From assembly GCF_001186155.3 (NCBI RefSeq), contig NZ_CP016540.2, positions 2,582,001-2,646,000 on the forward strand: a stretch of DNA of 64,000 nucleotides. Reading direction: 5' to 3'. This document shows, one piece after another, positions 53,304 to 64,000 of the stretch (position 1 is its first letter; every line of letters begins with the position of its first letter). This DNA comes from Planococcus versutus (GTDB lineage Bacteria; Bacillota; Bacilli; Bacillales_A; Planococcaceae). Both the position numbers and the translations under genes were made by a program. The notes under the pieces were generated by a model that was not told the origin of the DNA, made no database searches, and worked only from the letters and a program-made list of their open reading frames with translations.

Positions 53304-53316
53304 TAGACATGAATAC

Positions 53317-53460
53317 TTACCCTTTTTGAACAGAGCAAAAGTTTAATTTTAATTCACTTAATTCCCGCTCTGCTTTAACCAAACGTTGATGGAGCAAAGC
53401 GGTTAGTTTGATTAATTGCTCCATATGCACTTCCAATTGCAGTTGCACATCATTTGACAT
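53317..53460 (-). CDS. Small coiled-coil protein (47 aa) downstream of ssbB, unknown
   Basis: Short frame on the minus strand, starting at ATG 53460 with AAGGAG 10 nt upstream. It begins 28 bp after the ssb stop, so it probably shares the ssb transcript. The product MSNDVQLQLEVHMEQLIKL continues TALLHQRLVKAERELSELKL, with heptad-like Leu/Ile spacing over nearly its whole length, and ends with one Cys. I recognise no family. Confidence 0.6.
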   Translation of the reverse strand: MSNDVQLQLEVHMEQLIKLTALLHQRLVKAERELSELKLNFCSVQKG

Positions 53461-53488
53461 TGCTAAGTGTCTCCTTTCTTTCAAGTTG

Positions 53489-53899
53489 TTACGCGTTTAC
53501 TCGCTCGGTTCCTGGCGGTTGGAAATCGAAGTCTGCATCAGTTTGTGGCATTTCTTGTTGAGGTGTGACTTCTTCTTGTGCTTTTCGTTTATCGAGGAAG
53601 CGGATTTGATCGCCGAGCACTTCTGTAACATACATACGCGTTCCATCTTCTTTGTCGTACGAGCGCGATTGCAAATGGCCTGTAACAGCGACGAGGGATC
53701 CTTTTACACAGTATTTCGAGACATTGTGTGCAGGTCTTCCCCAAGTGGAGCACAGAACAAAATCTGTTTCGGTTTCTCCTTTCTGATTTTTGTAGTTTCG
53801 TGACACTGCAACAACAAAGGAAGTATGTACCCGTCCTTCATTCATTACGCGCATCGTTGGATCTTTTGTGAGACGTCCGACAATTCCAACTTGATTCAT
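53489..53899 (-). CDS. ssb: Single-stranded DNA-binding protein (SsbB/YwpH type)
   Basis: Binds single-stranded DNA. The 136-aa product has the OB fold (1-105): MNQVGIVGRLTKDPTMRV, then FVLCSTWGRPAHNVSKYC, and the usual VTGHLQSRSYDKEDG. The tail is short and acidic with FDFQPPGTERVNA rather than the DDLPF tip, which fits the secondary SSB used in competence in Bacillus. The frame extends 26 codons upstream, but the perfect AAAGGAGG right before this ATG decides the start. Synteny with ywpF and ywqA agrees. Confidence 0.92.
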   Translation of the reverse strand: MNQVGIVGRLTKDPTMRVMNEGRVHTSFVVAVSRNYKNQKGETETDFVLCSTWGRPAHNVSKYCVKGSLVAVTGHLQSRSYDKEDGTRMYVTEVLGDQIRFLDKRKAQEEVTPQQEMPQTDADFDFQPPGTERVNA

Positions 53900-54153
53900 T
53901 TTCTCACCTCCTTTTGCATACTTAGAGCATACTAAGAAGATTGAATTCTTTGCAAAACCGAAAAAATTAAATTTCATGCACTATCAGCGTTCATATTTCA
54001 TTTTTGAAGAGTTTCAAAAATATTTTTTAGAGATAAGTACTTGAATTACACAAGTTCTAGTTAAATTTCAATCTAAATCAAAACTGGCATTTGGCAATAA
54101 ATTGTTATTTTTGCATCAGCTGTTTCGATACACCGACAAAATCTTCTGTATGC

Positions 54154-54161
54154 TATACTAA
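54154..54161 (+). promoter_or_regulatory. Extended -10 promoter of ywpF
   Basis: TATGCTATACT: TATACT at 54154-54159 with TGC extension. The ribosome site GGAGG follows 17 nt later. Confidence 0.5.
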
Positions 54162-54190
54162 AACAAAGCAAGTATTGGAGGCATCATCAT

Positions 54191-54625
54191 ATGAAAACAT
54201 TTAAAATGCTGTCACTGGGTATTGAAAAAAACGATCAAGTAACAGATTACCCTGTATTCGACGGGATTATTATTAACCAAGAAAACGATGAACGTTCGTG
54301 GATTCTTGAAATGCTGATTGATTTACCGTATCAAGAATTTTTTGATCATTTATTGGGAACGAAAGAAGTCGTAGCTGTTCAAGTAGTGATTTCCTATCCT
54401 GGAAACGAACCCGCTCCTTTTGAAGTTATCGTTCAAGATGTAAAAGTTATGGGCGAGCAAGTTTCGGTATTGATGAAAGGGACATTAATACGGGCTCGTC
54501 GAAAATACGCAGAAACATTGCTGTCTGAGCTGTTAGAAGATGGACTGGAAGGACAACAACTTCTTGAACGGTTCGAAACTGATATGCGTACACGTCCAGG
54601 CCTTCGGATAGACGACGAAGTTTAA
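54191..54625 (+). CDS. ywpF: YwpF-like family protein
   Basis: Conserved Bacillales protein of unknown function, 144 aa. The start MKTFKMLSLGIEKND, the FDGIIINQENDERSWILE segment and the strand-rich middle match YwpF as I remember it. GGAGG lies 9 nt before the ATG. It sits between ssbB and fabZ, the same neighbourhood as in B. subtilis (ywpB to ywpH). Soluble, acidic, no catalytic motif. Converges with fabZ through a shared terminator. Confidence 0.8.
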   Translation: MKTFKMLSLGIEKNDQVTDYPVFDGIIINQENDERSWILEMLIDLPYQEFFDHLLGTKEVVAVQVVISYPGNEPAPFEVIVQDVKVMGEQVSVLMKGTLIRARRKYAETLLSELLEDGLEGQQLLERFETDMRTRPGLRIDDEV

Positions 54626-54642
54626 CCCGAAATTTCACGATC

Positions 54643-54695
54643 AAAAAAGCTGTTCACGAAAGTCAGAAACGATGACTTTCGTGAACAGCTTTTGT
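54643..54695. terminator. Bidirectional terminator between ywpF and fabZ
   Basis: A 21-bp perfect stem (AAAAGCTGTTCACGAAAGTCA and complement) with loop GAAACGA and T-tracts on both strands. Confidence 0.92.
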
Positions 54696-54708
54696 TGTTT
54701 GAGATTGC

Positions 54709-55146
54709 TTATGCTTCTACTACCGGCCCTAATGCAAAGAGAATATCACATTCACAAGCAATTTCTCCGTCTACTGTCGCAATGGCATGACCTTTGCCCA
54801 TCGATCCGCGCAATTTTGTCAAGACCACTTCTAAGCGCAATTGATCACCTGGCACAACTTGTCGTTTAAAGCGGCAATTATCAATTCCTGTAAAAAACGC
54901 CAGCCGTCCTTTATTCGCTTCTAGTTGCAACACTGCTGCTGCACCGACTTGTGCTAAAGCTTCAACGATTAACACACCCGGCATTACTGAATATCCAGGG
55001 AAATGACCGTTAAAAAATTGTTCGTTTGCGGATACATTTTTTAAGCCAACTGCTTTTTTGCCTGCTTCTATTTCCACCATACGATCTACCATTAAAAATG
55101 GGTAGCGATGCGGTAAAATTGCTTGAATTTGCTCTGTTGTCAACAA
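54709..55146 (-). CDS. fabZ: 3-hydroxyacyl-[ACP] dehydratase FabZ
   Basis: Dehydrates beta-hydroxyacyl-ACP in fatty acid synthesis. The 145-aa product from the TTG at 55146 (9 nt behind GGAG) aligns with the B. subtilis start ([17 protein letters not shown]). Catalytic His48 ([12 protein letters not shown]) and Glu62 (IVEALAQ) are present. The frame runs ten codons further up to a GTG without a ribosome site. It is followed on the same strand by no other gene and is convergent with ywpF. Confidence 0.94.
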   Translation of the reverse strand: MLTTEQIQAILPHRYPFLMVDRMVEIEAGKKAVGLKNVSANEQFFNGHFPGYSVMPGVLIVEALAQVGAAAVLQLEANKGRLAFFTGIDNCRFKRQVVPGDQLRLEVVLTKLRGSMGKGHAIATVDGEIACECDILFALGPVVEA

Positions 55147-55191
55147 TCCATCCATCTCCTTTAATCTTGTTTTCACACTTGAACTTACTTT

Positions 55192-55455
55192 TTATTTACC
55201 TGTCATAATATCAATAATGTGTTGCCACGTTTCCCATTTTAATGCATCGGCTGGTTTTCCATCTCCGACAACACCAAAACCAACCATTACGCCAAAGGCG
55301 ACGGCCAAAGCCAGCAAAGCGATGACAATAATGATGCGCAACCAGATTGGAAATAAACGAATTTGAACCCACCACGTTTTTTTAGGGGCTTCTGTGTCTG
55401 TCACTTGTCGTTCTGATTTTTTTCGAAAGAAAGCATTTTTCTTTAGTTCAGCCAT
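55192..55455 (-). CDS. EpuA-like small membrane protein (annotated in relatives as RNA polymerase subunit beta)
   Basis: An 87-aa protein with a charged N-terminus (KKNAFFRKKSE), the family core WVQIRLFPIWLRIIIVIALL, one transmembrane helix (about 36-60) and an external tail GKPADALKWETWQHIIDIM. This matches PF11772 (EpuA), whose database name as an RNA polymerase subunit is misleading. Function unknown; in streptococci epuA is next to murA. Here it lies 45 bp upstream of fabZ and may share its transcript. Confidence 0.83.
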   Translation of the reverse strand: MAELKKNAFFRKKSERQVTDTEAPKKTWWVQIRLFPIWLRIIIVIALLALAVAFGVMVGFGVVGDGKPADALKWETWQHIIDIMTGK

Positions 55456-55645
55456 TCATGCCGTCAACCTCTCTATTTACTGCATTCCCTTAGTTTGGGC
55501 ATTGCTACATTTACTATCGTTTATTGCCAATTTATTATGAGGTTACTAGTAAGATAGGCTTTTAAGATAAGATTTTGCACATATCTAGCAAGCTATCATT
55601 ACTTTAAATTATAACTAGAATGTGCTCATTTTGCTATCAGCTGTT

Positions 55646-56650
55646 TTAATTTTTTTTATTCTTGAAGATGCTTTCTTTTGCTTCTAGCATCAAACCTGTT
55701 CCTAACACGACACATTCTAATGGATCATCTGCAATGGAAACCGGTATACCTAATCTTTCCGAAAGGAGTTGATCCAGCCCATCAAGCAAAGCGCCTCCAC
55801 CTGTCAAAATAGCGCCGCTTTCACTAATATCGGAAGACAATTCAGGTGGCGTTTTTTCCAAAACCAATCGACTGGTTTCTACAATAGCCTCTACTGAATC
55901 TCTCAATGCTTGTTCAATTTCAACTGAACTGATCCATAAGGTTTTCGGAAAAGACGTTAAAATATCACGACCACGAACTTCCATCTTTTTTTCTTCGCTT
56001 TGTTTTAAGGCTGTTCCAATTTCTTGTTTAATATATTGAGCCGTTTTTTCACCGATCAGTAATTTATGCTGTTGCTTTACATACTTCATAATTTGCTGGT
56101 CAAAACGATCTCCTGCAATTTTAACCGTCTCACTCGATACGAGATCCCCCATAGACAGAACGGCGACATCGGTCGTACCGCCACCAATATCTATAACCAT
56201 AGACGCCTTAGGACGATAAATGGCCAAACCTGCACCAATAGCTGCTACTTTGGGCTCGACTTCTATATACACTTTTCTAGCTCCTGCTTTTTCTGCAACT
56301 TCACGAATGGCGTTTTTCTCGATACTTGTCACATTGGTCGGACAGCAAATGAGTATGCGCGGCTTAGACATAAAGCCTTTTAATTTTAGTTCATTCATAT
56401 AATGCTTTAACATCGCTTCGGTAACGTCAAAATCATAAATGACGCCATCTTTTAACGGCCTAATCGATTCAATATGCTTTGGCGTTCTGCCGATCATGTT
56501 ATAGGCATCTTGACCAATTGCCAGTATTTCATTGGTTTTGCGATCTCTTGCTACTACTGATGGTTCATTTAACACAATTCCTGTTCCTTTTACATAAATT
56601 AATATGTTCGCTGTTCCAAGATCGATTCCGATATCTTTAGAAAATATCAA
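55646..56650 (-). CDS. mbl: MreB-like cell shape protein Mbl
   Basis: Actin-like cytoskeletal protein guiding lateral wall synthesis. Start taken as TTG 56650, 8 nt behind GGAG, giving MIFSKDIGIDLGTANILIYV; the GTG three codons earlier overlaps the ribosome site. Actin-family motifs: phosphate 1 DIGIDLGTAN, PTNVTSIEKNAI, phosphate 2 DIGGGTTDVAVLS, and adenosine motif GAILTGGGALLDGL. 334 aa, usual length. Position beside murA matches the Mbl locus of B. subtilis. No mreC/mreD here, which also supports Mbl over MreB. Confidence 0.9.
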   Translation of the reverse strand: MIFSKDIGIDLGTANILIYVKGTGIVLNEPSVVARDRKTNEILAIGQDAYNMIGRTPKHIESIRPLKDGVIYDFDVTEAMLKHYMNELKLKGFMSKPRILICCPTNVTSIEKNAIREVAEKAGARKVYIEVEPKVAAIGAGLAIYRPKASMVIDIGGGTTDVAVLSMGDLVSSETVKIAGDRFDQQIMKYVKQQHKLLIGEKTAQYIKQEIGTALKQSEEKKMEVRGRDILTSFPKTLWISSVEIEQALRDSVEAIVETSRLVLEKTPPELSSDISESGAILTGGGALLDGLDQLLSERLGIPVSIADDPLECVVLGTGLMLEAKESIFKNKKN

Positions 56651-56860
56651 ACCGCTCACTCCTTTTAAACCATTTATGTAACCTACGTTTACTCACTGCA
56701 CGGAATACAGCTCCGAGTAATTCGATATTGTCTATGTAGAAATTGATATTTAGTCGTTCTAGTAAGTGCATTATCATGCGAAAAAACTTTCTTATCTGCA
56801 TATTTTATCATAATGAAGAACACGTTGACAAAAAAGCTTCTCTCTATTTCGAGTAACTAA

Positions 56861-56896
56861 AAAAAGCTTACGGAACTGATACTCAGCACCGCAAGC
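56861..56896 (-). terminator. Terminator of murA
   Basis: GCTTGCGG / CCGTAAGC stem with a 15-nt loop. TTTTTTT follows on the minus strand. Confidence 0.8.
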
Positions 56897-56910
56897 CTAT
56901 TAGGAATGGA

Positions 56911-58209
56911 TTAAACCAATTGCTCAACTTTTTGTTCAACTTCTTTAGTTGTTACACGCTCAATGTCGGCGCCTAAAGCAGCTAGTTTCAAGTGAAAGTC
57001 TACATAACCGCGATCTAAATGATAAAGTTCGTTTACTCGAGTAATGCCATCTGCAGCGAGTCCTGCAAGAATAAGTGCAGCTGCAGCGCGTAAGTCTGTC
57101 GCAGCAACTTCTGCGCCTTGTAATTTGGATGGACCTTCCATGATTACTGAACGACCTTCAATTTTAACAGAAGCATTCATGCGACGGAATTCTTCCACGT
57201 GCATAAAGCGATTTTCAAAAACCGTTTCCGTCAATAACCCGTTGCCAGTTGCAGTTAACATAAGAGACATCATTTGTGACTGCATATCCGTTGGGAATCC
57301 TGGATGAGGCATTGTTTTGATATCGATCGAACGGAGAGGGCGAGTTGCACGAATACGCAATCCTTCTTCTGTTTCTTGAATATCGACACCCATTTCACCC
57401 ATTTTAGAAATTAACGCTGCCATGTGTTCAGGAACAGCGTTTTCGATAATTACATCGCCTTCTGTTATTGCCGCAGCTACCATAAACGTTCCAGCTTCTA
57501 CACGATCTGGAATAATGTAATGTTCAGCACCATGCATTTCTTCAACGCCTTCAATGCGCATAGTATCTGTACCTGCACCAATAACACGGCCACCCATTTC
57601 GTTGATGTAATTTGCCACATCCACAATTTCAGGCTCTTTTGCAGCGTTTTCGATAATTGTTGTGCCATCTGCTAGAGCAGCAGCCATCATAATATTTTCT
57701 GTTGCCCCAACACTTGGAAAATCTAAATAAATTTTTGCTCCACGTAAACGACCCGTCGTTCTTGCTTCAACAAAGCCGTTTCCGAAAGTAATGTTTGCAC
57801 CCATCGCTTCGAACCCTTTTAAGTGTTGGTCGATTGGACGTGACCCAATTGCGCAGCCTCCTGGTAAAGCAACACGAGCAAAACCATTACGTGCCAGTAC
57901 GGGTCCCATCACTAAAATTGAAGCACGCATTTTACGTACATATTCGAATTGAGCTTCACTTGATAATGTTGCTGAAGAATCAATCACCATTTCATTTTTT
58001 TCCGGTGAATATTCAACCGTTACGTTTAAGCTTCTTAACACTTCTTGAATTGTATAAACATCTGCTAAATTTGGTACTTCTTTAATGACACTTTTCCCTT
58101 TTGAAGCTAGTAACGCACCAGCCAATACGGGTAAGACTGCATTTTTAGCCCCTTCAACCCGTACCTTTCCTGTTAACTTTTGGCCGCCTTTTACAATGAT
58201 TTGATCCAC
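56911..58209 (-). CDS. murA: UDP-N-acetylglucosamine 1-carboxyvinyltransferase MurA
   Basis: First committed step of peptidoglycan synthesis, transferring enolpyruvate from PEP to UDP-GlcNAc. With the GTG at 58209 as start (GGAGGG 7 nt before it), Lys22 (EGAKNAVLP) and the fosfomycin-target Cys119 ([13 protein letters not shown]) fall where expected. The ATG five codons earlier overlaps GGAGG. Length 432 aa. Gram-positives often have two murA copies; this one holds the ywzB-murA-mbl position of B. subtilis murAA. It uses the same cofactor donor (PEP) as CsaB in the surface island. Confidence 0.95.
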   Translation of the reverse strand: MDQIIVKGGQKLTGKVRVEGAKNAVLPVLAGALLASKGKSVIKEVPNLADVYTIQEVLRSLNVTVEYSPEKNEMVIDSSATLSSEAQFEYVRKMRASILVMGPVLARNGFARVALPGGCAIGSRPIDQHLKGFEAMGANITFGNGFVEARTTGRLRGAKIYLDFPSVGATENIMMAAALADGTTIIENAAKEPEIVDVANYINEMGGRVIGAGTDTMRIEGVEEMHGAEHYIIPDRVEAGTFMVAAAITEGDVIIENAVPEHMAALISKMGEMGVDIQETEEGLRIRATRPLRSIDIKTMPHPGFPTDMQSQMMSLMLTATGNGLLTETVFENRFMHVEEFRRMNASVKIEGRSVIMEGPSKLQGAEVAATDLRAAAALILAGLAADGITRVNELYHLDRGYVDFHLKLAALGADIERVTTKEVEQKVEQLV

Positions 58210-58512
58210 TACTATGCCCTCCATGTGTTTAATAATTATTTATAATTTTTCCTTTATATACATTTTTAACGTTCTTTGTCATTCTCAATAAACAAAACCT
58301 TATTCATATTACCTTTTTTTTTAACAAAAAACAAGGAACTTTGTCCTCAACTTGTTTTTATTTTGTTTTTGTCCCACTTATTGGTCAATTAATAATCTTT
58401 TTTTGCACCTATCAGGGCAAAAAGTCACACATTAAAATTACTTATATTAGTTCTTTTCCCCTTGAATATTCCTTTAAACCTCTTACATAAATTATTTCCC
58501 ACGAAAAGATGT
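58210..58512. other. Gap upstream of murA
   Basis: About 300 bp, AT-rich. It should include the murA promoter, but several T/A tracts prevent a confident choice. No gene or repeat seen. Confidence 0.4.
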
Positions 58513-58563
58513 TTTTGCCGTTTTGCCATAACCATGAGCTTCAAAGACATGGCAAAACGGCAA
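58513..58563 (-). terminator. Strong hairpin after the DUF1146 gene, terminator-like but without a clear U-tract
   Basis: A 15-bp perfect stem (TTGCCGTTTTGCCAT / ATGGCAAAACGGCAA) with a 19-nt loop, right after the stop codon. On the minus strand AAAAC rather than T follows, so termination efficiency is uncertain. Confidence 0.5.
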
Positions 58564-58565
58564 TT

Positions 58566-58799
58566 TTAAAATAAGTAAGGTAGTTGCTTAGACCAGGATG
58601 AAATATTTAGGAAAAAAGTAGATACCATAGTACCGATTGCAATGCTTAAGAAAATATAAAGTATTTGTGCTTGTAGCACATGATGTTTGTGTATGATTTT
58701 CTCAATCATTAATGCGCGCAACGCATAAAAAGCAACTCCTGTAAAAAAGATATGACTCACTATTGATATTAAAGCATTTTGACCAATCATGTTTTCCAT
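58566..58799 (-). CDS. ywzB: DUF1146 family membrane protein (YwzB-like)
   Basis: 77-aa protein with two membrane helices, the same length as B. subtilis YwzB. It begins MENMIGQNALISIVSH, and the loop RALMIEKIIHKHHVLQAQIL is typical of DUF1146. GAAAGGAGG lies 6-7 nt before the ATG; the frame extends further up without support. It sits between atpC and murA as in other Bacillales. Function unknown. Confidence 0.88.
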   Translation of the reverse strand: MENMIGQNALISIVSHIFFTGVAFYALRALMIEKIIHKHHVLQAQILYIFLSIAIGTMVSTFFLNISSWSKQLPYLF

Positions 58800-58904
58800 G
58801 TGATGCCTCCTTTCGAATGTAGTTTTTGGATTTAGCGCTATGTGTAACATCTGTGATTACAATATTTGAATGGTATAAATAAAAAACGAACAAAAGTCAA
58901 TTTC

Positions 58905-59235
58905 CCTTTTGTCCGTTTTCGCTTTTCTTTCTGTGCGGCAAAGAACGCCGCTTCGCCAAAGCGTCTTATGCCCGTCGAATCTACACGGGCTCTTACGCTT
59001 TTCTTGCTGTCTAGCTTCAACGGCCAACTCCTCGGGTCATAAGTCAACAGCTATGTGGCAAAGAACGCCACACTGCTGGTCTGTCTTATGCCTGTCGGAG
59101 CTGTGCCGCCGTTTTGGCTTTTCTTACTGTCTAGTTCCAACGGCCAACTCCTCGGGCCATAAGTCAACCCACCTGCGTGGCAAAGTGCGCCACACTGTTG
59201 GTCTGCCTTATGCCTGTCGGAGCTGAACGGCCGTT
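58905..59235. repeat. Tandem copies of a Bacillales interspersed repeat, period about 121 bp
   Basis: G(C/T)GGCAAAG(A/T)(A/G)CGCCAC recurs at 58935, 59055 and 59177. It is accompanied by CTTATGCC(C/T)GTCGGAGCTG, CTTTTCTT(A/G)CTGTCTAG and CCAACTCCTCGGG(C/T)CATAAGTCAAC. I know this pattern (GTCTAG, CTCG-GTCATAAGTCAAC, GGCAAAGTGCGCCAC) as a repeat widespread between Bacillus-type genes. Frames crossing it lack ribosome sites. Confidence 0.82.
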
Positions 59236-59247
59236 TTCACTTTTCTT

Positions 59248-61116
<1,869 letters not shown>

Positions 61117-61119
61117 TTA

Positions 61120-61262
61120 TAAAATTCCCTTTTAGGGATGCTCGTAATTTTTATTGTTCAACCTTCAGCACCCGGATTCTCGAGGTCTTAAGTCAGCCTA
61201 CTACGAAAATTATATTTTCTTCGTGTTCTACCTTAAGCCCGTCGAATCTACTTGGGCACCTC
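61120..61262. repeat. Diverged interspersed repeat between atpG and atpD
   Basis: CTTAAGCCCGTCGAATCTAC and TTGGGCACCTCTG here resemble CTTATGCCCGTCGAATCTAC and CGGGCTC at about 58965-58995. TTCTCGAGGTCTTAAGTCAG resembles CTCCTCGGGTCATAAGTCAA. A small hairpin lies in the middle (ACGAAAA / TTTCTTCGT). It widens the atpG-atpD gap to 178 bp within one operon. Confidence 0.55.
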
Positions 61263-61270
61263 TGCTGTTC

Positions 61271-62143
<873 letters not shown>

Positions 62144-62175
62144 TTATTATTTTTTCTTCGTATTCGAACTCAGTA

Positions 62176-63705
<1,530 letters not shown>

Positions 63706-63711
63706 TCATAA

Positions 63712-64000
63712 TTAACCGATTAATTGACGTTTTAGACGTGCCATTTTCGTGCTCACGCTGCTGTCATAAATGCGATTTCCGATTTGAATACGCAACCCAC
63801 CGAGTAACGACGGATCGAGAATGTTTTCAATTCGTAACGATTGTTTACCCATTTTTTTAGCGAATACAGAAGAGACAGATGCGCGTTCTTCTTCAGTCAA
63901 TGGACGTGTAGAATAAACTATTGCATCTTCAATTCCTTGTGCTGTATTAGACAAAGCCACAAACTCATCAGCCATAGAGCCAACTTCGTTCAATCGTTTG
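63712..64000 (-). CDS. atpH: ATP synthase delta subunit, N-terminus cut by window edge
   Basis: C-terminal 96 or so codons of the stator subunit linking F1 to the b subunit. The frame is open to the window edge (KRLNEVGSMADEF...). ALSNTAQGIEDAIVYSTRPL and the closing ILDPSLLGGLRIQIGNRIYD with SVSTKMARLKRQL are the standard OSCP/delta ending. The remaining N-terminal half lies outside the window. Confidence 0.93.
   Translation of the reverse strand, partial: KRLNEVGSMADEFVALSNTAQGIEDAIVYSTRPLTEEERASVSSVFAKKMGKQSLRIENILDPSLLGGLRIQIGNRIYDSSVSTKMARLKRQLIG

Noticed and set aside
58893..59226. Frames of 69 and 105 codons next to atpC
   Set aside because: They lie across the 121-bp interspersed repeat and have no ribosome site.

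Overview
The window looks like the chromosome of a low-to-mid-GC, Gram-positive, non-sporulating Bacillales, most likely the Planococcaceae (Planococcus-like). Genes are oriented both ways, ribosome sites are strong AGGAGG type, and many starts are GTG or TTG. At least seven surface proteins carry S-layer homology (SLH) domains. The right half follows the Bacillus subtilis order (atp operon, ywzB, murA, mbl, fabZ, ywpF, ssbB, ywqA/ywqB), but spoIID, spoIIQ and spoIIID are missing between murA and mbl. Everything here comes from reading the sequence; no search was run.

Region 1 (1-32.6 kb) is a cell-surface island. Its core is a four-gene operon (tagA-like glycosyltransferase, flippase, DUF5693 membrane protein, csaB pyruvyl transferase). 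CsaB-type enzymes pyruvylate the secondary wall polysaccharide that SLH domains bind. Around it are the proteins that would use this anchor: a giant cell-envelope subtilase (cut by the left edge), an exonuclease/endonuclease/phosphatase-family nuclease, a 5'-nucleotidase, a glucosaminidase, an amidase, a second subtilase split from its SLH part by a one-base frameshift, and an NlpC/P60 hydrolase. A lipoteichoic-acid synthase, a membrane acyltransferase, a membrane-anchored FAD oxidoreductase and an aminoglycoside-acetyltransferase-like GNAT lie among them. The intergenic gaps hold several tandem repeat arrays with 120-245 bp periods.

Region 2 (32.8-47.1 kb) is transport and peptide metabolism: alanine/glycine symporter, two M20 peptidases (one RocB-like), a NERD protein, an EamA transporter, the yhdT-panF pantothenate uptake pair, a HlyD-like adaptor with a membrane partner, and a muropeptide recycling trio (dppA, LD-carboxypeptidase, ykfC-like).

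Region 3 (47.3-64 kb) has several small or poorly known genes, the ywqB-ywqA SWIM/SNF2 pair (ywqA also frameshifted), ssbB, ywpF, fabZ, an EpuA-like protein, mbl, murA, ywzB and the ATP synthase genes atpH (partial) to atpC.

The most unusual signal is a pair of related short elements (30948-31506 and 43621-43897). Each sits inside a transcription terminator, and each is flanked by two copies of that terminator's own, locally unique hairpin. The first copy carries a further nested insertion.
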